Shown: positions 7,128 through 15,200, counted from the first letter of the stretch. The stretch: DNA of 33,830 nt from Anaerolineae bacterium (GCA_022824565.1 JAJDZQ010000018.1:1-33830), one strand, 5' to 3'. A program made the numbers and translations. Notes: generated from the letters alone by a model not told the origin.

Positions 7128-8690
7128 ATGCTCGCGATCGTCAATACCTGTGAAGTCATCGGCTTGGACGGGCATCTGGTCGAGGTGCAGACAGACTTCA
7201 ATCCGCGCGCCCACTTGCCCAGCTTCAAACTGGTGGGGCTGCCTGGCGCATCGGTCCGAGAAAGCTCCGAGCGCGCCCGTTCGGCCATTCGCAACAGCGG
7301 TATGCGCTTCCCCAACAAAGCCTATGTCGTCAATCTGTCGCCGGCGGATATTCCCAAGCATGGACCTTCCTATGATTTGGCGATCGCGATCGGCGTGCTG
7401 GCAGCCACCGACCAGATCCCTCTGCACGCGCTGGACGATTCGTTGTTCATTGGCGAGCTGTCGCTGGACGGGGGCATCCGCCATGTCAAAGGCGTACTGC
7501 CCATGGTCTACACCGCCAGGCAGCGCGAATTGTCGACCGTGTTTGTGCCGCAAGAAGATGCAGCCGAAGCCGCCTTGGTGCAGGGCATCGACATCATCCC
7601 GGTGCGCTCAATCGGGCAGTTGGTCGAGCATTTGTACCAACTGAACCCCATCGCGCCCTATGAATCCAGGCTGGCGGAGCAGCAGCGGGCAAGCGCCATG
7701 CCGGCTGGCGTCGTCGACTTTTCCGATGTTCGCGGGCAAGAACATGTCAAACGAGCGTTGGAAGTGGCCGCGGCTGGCAATCACAACATCCTGATGTCGG
7801 GACCACCAGGGGCTGGCAAGAGCTTGCTGGCCGGGGCTTTGGCCGGGATCTTGCCGGCGCTTTCGCTCGAAGAAGCGCTGGATGTAACGCGCATCTATTC
7901 GATCGTCGATCTGCTTTCGCAAGATGCGCCGCTCGTCCGCCAGCGACCTTTTCGCGCGCCCCACTTTACCATCTCGCAAAACGGACTGGTCGGCGGCGGC
8001 TCTGTGCCCAAGCCGGGCGAAATCAGCCTGGCGCATCGTGGCGTGCTCTTTCTGGATGAAATCAACGAATTGCCAGCGCGCGTGCTGGAAGTGATGCGCC
8101 AGCCAATCGAAGACAAGGTCGTCACCATCAGCCGCGCCAAAGGCAGCATCACCTTCCCCGCCAATTTCCAGTTGGTGGGCGCGCGCAACCCCTGCCCTTG
8201 CGGATTCTTTGGCTCGCCACAACACAGCTGCACTTGCACCCCCAACCAGATCCAACGGTATCAATCGCGCCTGTCGGGTCCCATCCTCGACCGCATCGAT
8301 ATCCATGTCGAGGTGCCGCGAGTCGACTATGACAAGCTGCTGGGCACAGAGCAGGCAGAAAGCTCGGCGGACATCCGCAGGCGCGTCGAAGCAGCGCGCA
8401 GCTTGCAGACACAGCGCTTTGCTGGCGCGCCCGGGCTGCATGCCAATTCGGACATGGGCATCAGCGATATCGATGAATTATGCCCGCTGGGGGCAGAAGC
8501 CCAGCAAATCTTGTCGGTGTCGGTGCGCAAGCTGAATCTCAGCGCGCGCAGTTATCATCGCGTCATCAAGCTGGGCCGCACCATCGCCGACCTGGAAGCT
8601 GCATCAGAAATAGAAGTGCCGCATATTCTGGAAGCGCTGAATTATCGCCCCAAGTTTGAAGATTCGCCCGCTGTCGGGGTGCGCCGCTAA
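7128..8690 (+). CDS. comM: ComM/YifB-family AAA+ ATPase (Mg-chelatase-like)
   Basis: A 520-residue protein of the YifB/ComM family: an N-terminal Lon-protease-like fold (about 1-170, LVGLPGASVRESSERARSAI), an AAA+ module with Walker A GPPGAGKS (about 225-232) and Walker B LFLDEINEL, a Cys-rich insert (NPCPCGFFGSPQHSCTC), and a C-terminal Mg-chelatase-like helical domain ending in YRPKF. In naturally competent bacteria ComM is a hexameric helicase that extends branch migration during transformation; that role is family knowledge and is not shown here. ATG 7128 has AGAGG seven bases upstream and begins the conserved MLAIVNTCEVIG; the frame is open 41 codons further upstream into element 1, without support. 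Its TAA lies inside the first copy of a GC-rich repeat. Confidence 0.92.
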   Translation: MLAIVNTCEVIGLDGHLVEVQTDFNPRAHLPSFKLVGLPGASVRESSERARSAIRNSGMRFPNKAYVVNLSPADIPKHGPSYDLAIAIGVLAATDQIPLHALDDSLFIGELSLDGGIRHVKGVLPMVYTARQRELSTVFVPQEDAAEAALVQGIDIIPVRSIGQLVEHLYQLNPIAPYESRLAEQQRASAMPAGVVDFSDVRGQEHVKRALEVAAAGNHNILMSGPPGAGKSLLAGALAGILPALSLEEALDVTRIYSIVDLLSQDAPLVRQRPFRAPHFTISQNGLVGGGSVPKPGEISLAHRGVLFLDEINELPARVLEVMRQPIEDKVVTISRAKGSITFPANFQLVGARNPCPCGFFGSPQHSCTCTPNQIQRYQSRLSGPILDRIDIHVEVPRVDYDKLLGTEQAESSADIRRRVEAARSLQTQRFAGAPGLHANSDMGISDIDELCPLGAEAQQILSVSVRKLNLSARSYHRVIKLGRTIADLEAASEIEVPHILEALNYRPKFEDSPAVGVRR

Positions 8691-8763
8691 GCCCTCGCCC
8701 CAAACCCCTCCCCCAATATGAGGACTGCTAAGCCCCCGCCCCAAACCCCTCCCCCAAAATGAG
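8686..8763 (+). repeat. Tandem 37-base GC-rich repeat overlapping the comM stop
   Basis: Bases 8686-8722 and 8727-8763 are two copies of a 37-base unit with two mismatches (core CCCCAAACCCCTCCCCCA). The first copy contains the comM stop codon TAA. A related inverted copy follows at about 8800-8845. Such C-rich units look like a dispersed intergenic repeat family; three more C-rich stretches occur in the window. Confidence 0.75.
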
Positions 8764-8770
8764 GGAGGGG
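8746..8770 (+). terminator. Strong hairpin after comM, terminator-like without U tract
   Basis: Left arm CCCCTCCCCC (8746-8755) pairs with GAGGGAGGGG (8761-8770) over a five-base loop, with eight continuous pairs. The downstream sequence CTTCAATACC has no U run, so intrinsic termination is uncertain; it may simply be part of the repeat. Confidence 0.4.
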
Positions 8771-8799
8771 CTTCAATACCTGCTGATTCGCTCATAAAA

Positions 8800-8845
8800 C
8801 TCCCCTTCCCTCGTTCTGGGGGAAGGGGCCGGGGGATGGGGGGCT
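8800..8845 (-). repeat. Inverted copy of the GC-rich repeat, with hairpin
   Basis: CCCCTTCCC (8802-8810) and GGGAAGGGG (8820-8828) form a perfect nine-base-pair stem. Read on the minus strand the whole stretch resembles the 8727-8770 unit (AAGCCCCC start, then CCCCTTCCCCC, then GAGGG). Apart from this repeat cluster and a possible promoter near 8896, the 8691-9012 gap holds no gene. Confidence 0.55.
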
Positions 8846-8895
8846 TGGTATTTTCGACACGCCCAGAGCCCCCCGCACTGGAATCATCGCCCGGT

Positions 8896-8908
8896 CTGGA
8901 CTATATTG
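8896..8908 (+). promoter_or_regulatory. Possible -10 region for ppc
   Basis: CTGGACTATATTG contains TATATT (8902-8907), about 105 bases before ppc. The identical 13-mer occurs at 6853-6865 inside MITE-like element 1. No good -35. It could be a promoter or a shared repeat fragment. Confidence 0.3.
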
Positions 8909-9012
8909 ATACGCATCGGCAAATCCGCCGGGCGGCGGCGATGACCTGGCTGCAAGTCGCTTGGGATTGCCGTGGTCCAGACAGCCGGGATGATTGATGT
9001 AGGGAGCGGAAA

Positions 9013-11709
9013 ATGAGCGATGCGCGCAGACCTGGCTCCACTATCTTGAGCCAGGATATTCACCTGCTGGGAAGTTGGCTTGGCGTCATCATCCAGGAAC
9101 AATGTGGCCAAGAAGCCTATGACCTGGTCGAAGAGATCCGCGCCATGTCCAAGGCGCGCCGCAATGGCGATGCCGAAGCCGCTTTTCAACTGGCAGACCG
9201 CCTGGAAAATCTGCCGTTGGATTCCAAACAGGTGCTCATCAAGGCCTTTTCCAATTACTTCCAACTGATCAACATCGCCGAAGACTTGCAGCGCATCCGC
9301 GTCATTCGCCAGCGCGAAGCCAAAGGACGGCTGCGAGAGTCGATTATCGGGGCGGTCCGCGCTTTGAAGAAGAATGGCAAGACAGCTGCCGACATGCGCG
9401 CCTTGCTGGAGCAAACGCGTTTGCGTCTCGTGCTGACAGCCCACCCTTCGGAAGCAAAACGCCAGGAAACGTTGGTCAAGCTGCGGCATATCGCCAGCAT
9501 GATGGAACGCCGCGACCGACACAACCTGCTGCCCAGAGAGCTGCGCAAGCTGGAAAGTGCGCTGGCCGAAGAGGTCGAAGAGCTATGGCAGACTCGCCAG
9601 GTGCGCGCCTCGAAAAAAGAAGTCGCGGACGAAGTCGACTTCGGCGTCTATTTCATCCGCTCGGTCATTATTGATGTCGTCATCGACATTTACGAAGATT
9701 TGCAGATGGCGCTGGAACAAAGCTACCCCGAGGCAGATTGGACAGCGCTGCCGCCGGTGCTGCGTTATGCCTCGTGGATAGGCGGCGACCGCGATGGCAA
9801 TCCCAATGTAACCACCGATGTCACCCTGCAAACCTTGGCGACCCTGCGCAGCACAGCCCGGCAGATCTACCTGGAAGAAATTGAGCTGCTGGGGCAACAC
9901 CTGACGCAAGACACCGAGCGATTCGGCGCGTCGGCAGAGATCCGCGCTGCCACGGACGGTGATGAGGCTTTGCAGAAGCGCTTCCCGGCCGAGTTGTATC
10001 GGCAAAAACTGGCCCGCATCGAGCGCAAGCTCGCGACAGACGATTATGTATCCAGCCGCGGTTTTCTGCGCGACCTGCTGCAAGTACAAGATAGCCTGAA
10101 AGCGCACGGTGGCCTGCGCTCGGCTTTGGGCACAGTGCAGCGACTGGTGCGCAAGCTACGTCTATTTGGATTGCACCTGGTGCCGCTGGAAGTGCGCGAA
10201 AATGCCGAATTGCACAGCGCCGCGCTGGATGAAATCTTTGCCCGCTACGACATTTGCGAAGAGTACCTGGCTCTGCCCGAAGCCCAGAAGCAGACCTTGT
10301 TGGCAGCCGAGATCCGCAGCCGGCGGCCCCTATTCCCGCAAGACATCGACAGCTTCAGCGATGGCACCCAAAGCATCATCCGCACCTGGCGCATGATCGG
10401 CGCGGCGCATGCGAAATACGACGCCATTGTCATCGACACGGTCATCGCCAGCATGTCCCAGCAGCCCAGCGATGTCTTGGCGATGCTGGTCTTTGCCAGC
10501 GAAGTCGGCATTGACCGCGATATCACCATCGTGCCGCTCTTTGAAACAATAGACGACCTGTACCACGCGCCGCAGATTATGGAACAGCTCTTTGGCATCG
10601 CCGAGTATCAAGCCTATCTTGCGGAGCGAGCGGGCAAACGCGGTTTGCGCCAGCAGATCATGATCGGCTATTCCGACAGCAGCAAAGACGGCGGCTATCT
10701 GGCGTCAAACTGGAACCTGTATCACGCGCAGCAACTGCTTACAGAAACCTGCGTCAAGCACGGCATCTCCCTGGAATTGTTTCATGGGCGCGGCGGCAGC
10801 ATCGGTCGTGGCGGCGGACCCACCAACCGGGCAATCTTGTCCCAGCCGCCCGAGTCCTTGCGCGGGGGTGTCAAGATCACCGAGCAGGGCGAAGTCATCG
10901 CCTATCGCTATAGCAACCGCGGCATCGGTCATCGGCATTTGCACCAGGTGCTCAACGCCGTGCTGATTGGCATGGGCGCGCCAGAGCAGCATCATGTGCC
11001 GGCGCATTATTACGAAGCGATGGAACAGTTGTCAGAGTTAAGCCGCGTTTGTTATCGGCAATTCGTCTATGAAAGCGCTGGCTTCATTGACTATTGGCAG
11101 CAAGCCACGCCCATCCGCGAGCTAAGCCGCATGCAGATTAGCTCGAGGCCCGCCAAACGCGCCGAACGCGCTGGTTTCACCGCCATGCGCGCCATCCCCT
11201 GGATGTTCAGCTGGATGCAAAGTCGCGCAATCGTGCCCAGCTGGTTCGGTGTGGGCACAGCCTTCGCGACCTTTGCCGAGCAGGATGAGCCAGGACTGCG
11301 CTTGCTGCAAGAGATGTACCGCAGTTGGGCTTTCTTCAAGGCGATCATCGACAACGCCCAGCTCGATGTCGCCAAAGCCGATATGGGCATCGCCGCGCTC
11401 TATTCTTCGTTGGTCGAACCTGTCGAACTGCGCGAGCGATTCTTCGGCTGGATCAAAGCCGAGCATACCCGCAGCAGCGACATGCTCATGCGCGTTACCC
11501 AGCAAGACGCGCTGTTGGCGAATATGCCAGCTATCCAGACGTCTATCCAGCGGCGCAATCCTTATGTCGACCCACTCAATTTTATGCAGGTGGCTCTCTT
11601 GCGCGAACTGCGGGGGCTGGCTGAAGAGGATGCCCAGTGGCGGCCCGTATTAGATGCCACACTGGCGACCATCAATGGCATCGCCGCGGGCATGAAGACG
11701 ACGGGCTGA
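9013..11709 (+). CDS. ppc: Phosphoenolpyruvate carboxylase
   Basis: An 898-residue bacterial-type PEP carboxylase that makes oxaloacetate from PEP and bicarbonate, the anaplerotic supply for the TCA cycle. Catalytic landmarks are VLTAHPSEAKRQ (the catalytic His, about residue 143), GGDRDGNPNVT, GYSDSSKDGG, and FHGRGGSIGRGGGP (mobile glycine loop). The C terminus GIAAGMKTTG has the invariant terminal Gly, with TTG in place of the usual NTG. GGGAG lies about seven bases ahead of ATG 9013, which supports the start. The length matches the roughly 880-930 residues of the family. It is followed by two GC-rich hairpins and a convergent gene. Confidence 0.96.
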   Translation: MSDARRPGSTILSQDIHLLGSWLGVIIQEQCGQEAYDLVEEIRAMSKARRNGDAEAAFQLADRLENLPLDSKQVLIKAFSNYFQLINIAEDLQRIRVIRQREAKGRLRESIIGAVRALKKNGKTAADMRALLEQTRLRLVLTAHPSEAKRQETLVKLRHIASMMERRDRHNLLPRELRKLESALAEEVEELWQTRQVRASKKEVADEVDFGVYFIRSVIIDVVIDIYEDLQMALEQSYPEADWTALPPVLRYASWIGGDRDGNPNVTTDVTLQTLATLRSTARQIYLEEIELLGQHLTQDTERFGASAEIRAATDGDEALQKRFPAELYRQKLARIERKLATDDYVSSRGFLRDLLQVQDSLKAHGGLRSALGTVQRLVRKLRLFGLHLVPLEVRENAELHSAALDEIFARYDICEEYLALPEAQKQTLLAAEIRSRRPLFPQDIDSFSDGTQSIIRTWRMIGAAHAKYDAIVIDTVIASMSQQPSDVLAMLVFASEVGIDRDITIVPLFETIDDLYHAPQIMEQLFGIAEYQAYLAERAGKRGLRQQIMIGYSDSSKDGGYLASNWNLYHAQQLLTETCVKHGISLELFHGRGGSIGRGGGPTNRAILSQPPESLRGGVKITEQGEVIAYRYSNRGIGHRHLHQVLNAVLIGMGAPEQHHVPAHYYEAMEQLSELSRVCYRQFVYESAGFIDYWQQATPIRELSRMQISSRPAKRAERAGFTAMRAIPWMFSWMQSRAIVPSWFGVGTAFATFAEQDEPGLRLLQEMYRSWAFFKAIIDNAQLDVAKADMGIAALYSSLVEPVELRERFFGWIKAEHTRSSDMLMRVTQQDALLANMPAIQTSIQRRNPYVDPLNFMQVALLRELRGLAEEDAQWRPVLDATLATINGIAAGMKTTG

Positions 11710-11727
11710 CGGCCAATAGCCCCGGTC

Positions 11728-11827
11728 CCTCCCCGACGAGTCGGAGAGGCGAGTTGTGGCATCTAATCCCCGATATGTCGACAGATCCCGCTGGTGCGTT
11801 GCCTCCCCCAGACGCATCTGGAGGTGG
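11728..11827. repeat. Two GC-rich hairpins between convergent genes
   Basis: CCTCCCCGAC...GTCGGAGAGG (11728-11749) and CCTCCCCCAGA...TCTGGAGGTGG (11802-11827) are imperfect palindromes, each with nine pairs. They lie between the 3' ends of ppc and the minus-strand peptidase gene and could end transcription from both sides. The first resembles the repeat at about 19891-19916 (CTCGTCGGGGAGGGG), so they may be members of a dispersed repeat family. No gene is seen in 11710-11869. Confidence 0.5.
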
Positions 11828-11869
11828 ACCGAGCGGGTTGAGGAGAGTGGGAAACCTTTCGCGAATAGC

Positions 11870-13438
11870 TTAGTCATTCGCAAGAGTCGGCTGGCTCAGA
11901 AATTCCGCCCGCGTGGCTTGTGTGAGGACTTGCTGGTCGGCCGGCAGCAAGCTCCAAAAGAGCGCGGGGTCGGCAATGCGACCGGCGGCAGCCTGGCTGT
12001 ACTGCCCAAGCAGCTGCATGAAAGCCTCATCGCCGATATCATCGCGCAGGTTGTGCAACATTTGCACGCCGCGCAGGTAGATGGCATTGATGTAGGCGCG
12101 CGCGGTTGTGAATTCATAGACGGCGCTGTCGACCTGGCCTTGTGGGAAAAAGCCAGCCACTCGGAAGCTCCACCACCAATTCCTTTCTGCTGGATAAAAT
12201 GCCTCGATATACAGGTATTCGCTGTAAGTCGCGAGCGCTTCGTCCAGCCAGGGGTTCAACGCCGAGTCGCTGCCGACGCGGGCGTACCACCACTGGTGCG
12301 CAATCTCGTGCACGGCGATAAGCGTCAGGTAATTCTTGGGCGTGCCATCAAAGCCAGAAAACCAGGCGCTGCCCACATAAACCAGCCCCGTGAATTCCAT
12401 GCCATCGGGGAAGTCGCCTTGCACGATCACGAAGCGCTGGTAGGGATAGGCGCCGAAGTAACGGGAAAATAAATCGAGCGCCTTGCCAGCTTCGACCAAC
12501 AGATGCGAGACACTATCCAGGTGCGAACCACCCGCATTGACCTGGGCATCGGCAAAATGGTAGACCGCCACCGTCAAATCTGGCGCGACTTCCCGCTCGG
12601 TGAGGATGAACTCTTCGCTGAGGCTGATGGCAAAGTCGCGCGAGGCTCGCAGCTCCACCAGCCACTGCCCCGTCCCCAAGCGCGTTACAGCGCCGGGCGC
12701 AGCCAACTGCAGCTTGTCCGACGCATCGTTCGCCGTGATCTGCACCCGCCAGTCCGTCGGCGCATAGACGATTTGCTCGCCGATGCCGCTGGGCTGATGT
12801 ATCCGCCAGTCGCCAGCCAGCCGGGCCGCGACTGTTGGCAAGAAGTGACTCAAATTGAGCTGGCGCGGGCTGTAGCCAAAGAAGCCACGGTAAGAGCGCA
12901 AGCCTTCGCGTATGGCGCTCGGACGCAGCTGAAAAGTCAGCGCGGCTTCCAGCCAGCAGCCCGGTTGCAGCGGAGGGTCCAGCAGGATCTCGAGGCGGTT
13001 GCTATCCAGCTGATAAGCGGCGCTTTCGCCATTGATGCGCAGATCTTGCAACCAGAAGGTATCTGCCCATTGATTGGCTTGCACATCCACGACCAGCTTG
13101 TTCAGTGGCTCTGCTTCCAGGTTGTGGAAGACGATGCGTTGCGAAACATCAGCGGTGCGCGCGCCATAATCAACCTGCACAGCGGCTTCAACGCGGCGCG
13201 CCAGCTCGGGAGCAGCTTGGGGACAGCGATTTGCTTTGTGCTCGAGCGTGGGCTGGGCGACCGGTGAATCGCTGTGCACAGTCAGCGGTGTGGCTTCTTG
13301 CCGCAATGATTGCAGAGGCAAGTTGGTTTTCCCGACGACCGTGGCGTCTTCGGCGGATGTGGCTCGGCTCAGGTTGCAGCCGACCAGGAAAAAGCCACAG
13401 AGCAGAATAAGCAGGCAGTCGCGAAACATAGGCGGCAT
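11870..13438 (-). CDS. M1-family metallopeptidase, predicted lipoprotein
   Basis: A 522-residue secreted metallopeptidase of the gluzincin (M1 aminopeptidase) type. The N terminus MPPMFRDCLLILLCGFFL is a signal peptide with lipobox LVGC (Cys about 21), so it is probably a membrane-anchored lipoprotein. About residues 80-290 look like the M1 N-terminal beta-sandwich. The zinc site is HEIAH (about 377-381) with the third ligand Glu 18 residues later (LDEALATYSEYL, about 400). The substrate-loop motif is DGMEFTG (GAMEN-like, about 346-351). YLRGVQMLHNLRDDIGDEAF supplies the likely catalytic Tyr. Three candidate ATGs lie at 13441, 13438 and 13429; GGGGAG just upstream favours the first two. Aminopeptidase activity is inferred from the family. 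Confidence 0.85.
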   Translation of the reverse strand: MPPMFRDCLLILLCGFFLVGCNLSRATSAEDATVVGKTNLPLQSLRQEATPLTVHSDSPVAQPTLEHKANRCPQAAPELARRVEAAVQVDYGARTADVSQRIVFHNLEAEPLNKLVVDVQANQWADTFWLQDLRINGESAAYQLDSNRLEILLDPPLQPGCWLEAALTFQLRPSAIREGLRSYRGFFGYSPRQLNLSHFLPTVAARLAGDWRIHQPSGIGEQIVYAPTDWRVQITANDASDKLQLAAPGAVTRLGTGQWLVELRASRDFAISLSEEFILTEREVAPDLTVAVYHFADAQVNAGGSHLDSVSHLLVEAGKALDLFSRYFGAYPYQRFVIVQGDFPDGMEFTGLVYVGSAWFSGFDGTPKNYLTLIAVHEIAHQWWYARVGSDSALNPWLDEALATYSEYLYIEAFYPAERNWWWSFRVAGFFPQGQVDSAVYEFTTARAYINAIYLRGVQMLHNLRDDIGDEAFMQLLGQYSQAAAGRIADPALFWSLLPADQQVLTQATRAEFLSQPTLAND

Positions 13439-13468
13439 CATACTCCCCGCGCGCCACGCCGACAATGC

Positions 13469-13711
13469 AGGGTTCAGCCAGGGCAATCCAGTTACACTGT
13501 TCAGTTGCCACAGAGGCACAGAGGCACAGAGATTGGTTTGGCAAGGTAGAACATTTCTGAATCCTGGTGCGTTGAGGGCGGGCTGTCAGTCGCTCAAAAT
13601 ATAAATGAACGTTTTTCTCTGTGTCTCAGTGCCTCTGTGGCAAGTATTTGTTTTATTTGGTCGCTGGCATCATGGGTTGCGTTTTGATGCGATTGCCCTG
13701 ACGGTTCAACC
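13469..13711. mobile_element. MITE-like element 2, sharing its right end with element 1
   Basis: The right end TTTTGATGCGATTGCCCTG (13682-13700) is identical to 7003-7021, and the about 11 bases before it (CATGGGTTGCG against CATACGGTTACA) are also alike. The left end AGGGCAATC (13480-13488) is its inverted partner. Direct repeats flank it: AGGGTTCAGCC (13469-13479) and ACGGTTCAACC (13701-13711), 9 of 11 identical, in the same position relative to the right end as in element 1. It contains no ORF with coding character. It occupies most of the 13439-13786 gap between divergent genes. Confidence 0.6.
13505..13643. repeat. Long inverted repeat of GCACAGAG/CTCTGTGC units
   Basis: The 27 bases 13505-13531 (starting TTGCCACAGAGGCAC) match the reverse complement of 13617-13643 at 25 positions, with an 85-base spacer. 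Each arm is an eight-base-period array (GCACAGAG on one arm, CTCTGTGN on the other). Transcripts could fold into a long stem. A looser nine-base-period relative (CTCGGTGNN, ending GGCAAAG) sits at about 6931-6969 in element 1. Confidence 0.75.
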
Positions 13712-13786
13712 TTGCCGCGTATGCGCCAGGCGCGGCCTGTGTTATGCTTGTCGCTACCAAGCAACGACCAATTTCGTATATCAGGC

Positions 13787-14704
13787 ATGAGCCAAACAGC
13801 CCAGCGCGCAACCAGCAGCAAACTCGCCGCGATCCTGCGTTTGTCGCGTTGGCGAGAGCATGTTCCCTTCACCATTCCGTTGACATTGGTCGGCGGTCTG
13901 CTGGCGCTGGAACCGCTTGGCGCTGCGGCGGACTGGCGGCTCTTTGTCGTGCTGGCGGCCAATGTGCTGGCGATGTGCTTCGCGTTCATGCTCAACGATG
14001 TAGAAGATGCGCCGGACGATGCGCTGGACAAGTCCAAGCGCGCTCATAATGTCATCAGCAGCGGACTGCTCAGCCGGCGAGAGGGCTTGGGCGTCTGCGC
14101 GGCGACATTTGCGCTGGCTTTGCTGCTCTATGTTTGGGCAGGTGGCTGGGCGCTGGGGCTGGGTGGCATCACCTTGGCTTTGTGCTATCTGTATTCGGCG
14201 CACCCTTTTCGCTTCAAAGCGCGTCCGCTGACCGATTTCCTTTCGCACGCGCTCATGTTGAGCGGCTTGCTCGTGGCGGCTGGCTATGCCACTTACAGTA
14301 GCGCAGCAGACGATGTGTGGCTGGTCGTGTTGGCGGCGGTTTTGTTTTCTGCTTATGGGCAATTTTATAACCAGGTCGAAGATTATGCTGTCGACAAGTC
14401 GGCTGGTTTGCAGAATACAGCCGTGCTCTTGGGCAAAAGAACGACCACCTGGCTGGGGCACTTGTCTTTTGCCGGCGCGTTGGTTTGCAGCGGCGCCGCC
14501 ATTGCGCAGGGAATATTCCCCGACTGGCTGGGCGTCATCGTCGGCGTCGGCGTCTTGGCCTGCAGCGTCTTCCCCTGGGAGCTGGACATGCGCGGCAACA
14601 GAGCGGGATTCAGCGCGAACCTGCAGCGGCCCGGCTTGCTGGTCGCCAATCTGACAACCTGGCTATGGTTGGCAGCCAATCTGGGTCTGCTGACCATCGT
14701 TTGA
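13787..14704 (+). CDS. UbiA-family prenyltransferase
   Basis: A 305-residue integral membrane prenyltransferase with about eight or nine hydrophobic segments. Both Asp-rich motifs are present: NDVEDAPDDALDKSKR (about 70-85), which binds Mg-diphosphate, and NQVEDYAVDKSAG (about 195-207). The acceptor (quinone ring, chlorophyll-type tetrapyrrole, heme or lipid) cannot be assigned; no quinone or pigment genes lie nearby. ATG 13787 (MSQTAQRATSSKL) was chosen with TCAGG just upstream; the frame is open 25 codons further upstream into the end of element 2. It is separated from the next gene by 76 bases containing a promoter-like motif, so it is probably transcribed alone. Confidence 0.85.
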   Translation: MSQTAQRATSSKLAAILRLSRWREHVPFTIPLTLVGGLLALEPLGAAADWRLFVVLAANVLAMCFAFMLNDVEDAPDDALDKSKRAHNVISSGLLSRREGLGVCAATFALALLLYVWAGGWALGLGGITLALCYLYSAHPFRFKARPLTDFLSHALMLSGLLVAAGYATYSSAADDVWLVVLAAVLFSAYGQFYNQVEDYAVDKSAGLQNTAVLLGKRTTTWLGHLSFAGALVCSGAAIAQGIFPDWLGVIVGVGVLACSVFPWELDMRGNRAGFSANLQRPGLLVANLTTWLWLAANLGLLTIV

Positions 14705-14739
14705 ACTGCCGCCCTCTGTTTTAGCGACTCGCCAATGCT

Positions 14740-14750
14740 TGTGCTAGAAT
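14740..14750 (+). promoter_or_regulatory. Extended -10 promoter motif TGTGCTAGAAT
   Basis: TGTGCTAGAAT contains extended -10 TGC-TAGAAT (TAGAAT 14745-14750), 30 bases before the ATG at 14781. The same 11-mer is upstream of comF and lon. No consensus -35 is seen 16-18 bases upstream. It probably drives the 14781-19901 gene set. Confidence 0.6.
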
Positions 14751-14780
14751 ACGGGCAGGCGCAGGCGAGCAAGCAGGCAC

Positions 14781-15182
14781 ATGGCAGAACTTCACCAAAT
14801 CCTATTTAACATGCACATTTTCTACTCGCTGGCGCTGGGTATTTGGGCGGCGTTCGCGGCAATAATGGCGCGCGGCAAGGAGTCGCTCGGCGGGCATTAC
14901 TGGGGCGCGGTAGTCGTCTATGCGCTGCTGGCGGGCATGACCTTGCTGGTGGGGATCGCGCTGCTATTGACGGGCTTCGAGCTGCGTTCGGGGCGAACTG
15001 TCGTGTATGTGCTGTACATGCTGTGGCTGGCTATCATCATGCCGGGCTTGTTCAGCCTGATGAGCGGGCGCGATGACCGCCAGGCGGCATTTGCCTATGC
15101 CCTGCTGGCTTTCTTCAACTTCAGCACCTCGGTCAGCATGGTCCAGCGCGAACTGATAGGACCCTGGGTCGCCGTCTCCTAA
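14781..15182 (+). CDS. Small four-helix membrane protein, unknown function
   Basis: A 133-residue protein I do not recognise. It has four hydrophobic segments at about 10-29, 41-64, 73-93 and 101-118, separated by short charged turns (ARGKES, ELRSGRT, SGRDDRQ), so it is a predicted inner-membrane protein with no soluble domain. No Cys or His pairs suggest metal or redox binding. It is the first gene after the TGTGCTAGAAT promoter motif and precedes the CCA-family gene by 18 bases, so it is probably co-transcribed with it. The coding call rests on its length, hydrophobic pattern and fit in the operon. Confidence 0.72.
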   Translation: MAELHQILFNMHIFYSLALGIWAAFAAIMARGKESLGGHYWGAVVVYALLAGMTLLVGIALLLTGFELRSGRTVVYVLYMLWLAIIMPGLFSLMSGRDDRQAAFAYALLAFFNFSTSVSMVQRELIGPWVAVS

Positions 15183-15200
15183 GTTACAAGCTGGCTAACC

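Noticed and set aside
8746..8770. Confident intrinsic terminator after comM
   Set aside because: The stem is strong but no U tract follows, and it belongs to a dispersed repeat; it is kept only as a low-confidence feature.
6671..10836. Further GGGCAATC 8-mers in lysU (6671) and ppc (about 10829)
   Set aside because: They lie in conserved coding sequence and do not extend to the longer terminal repeat; an 8-mer is expected by chance in 34 kb.
13236..13604. Plus-strand ORFs over the start of the peptidase gene and element 2
   Set aside because: They are antisense to the peptidase gene and read through the CACAGAG array. Peptides such as HRGTEAQR are products of the repeat.
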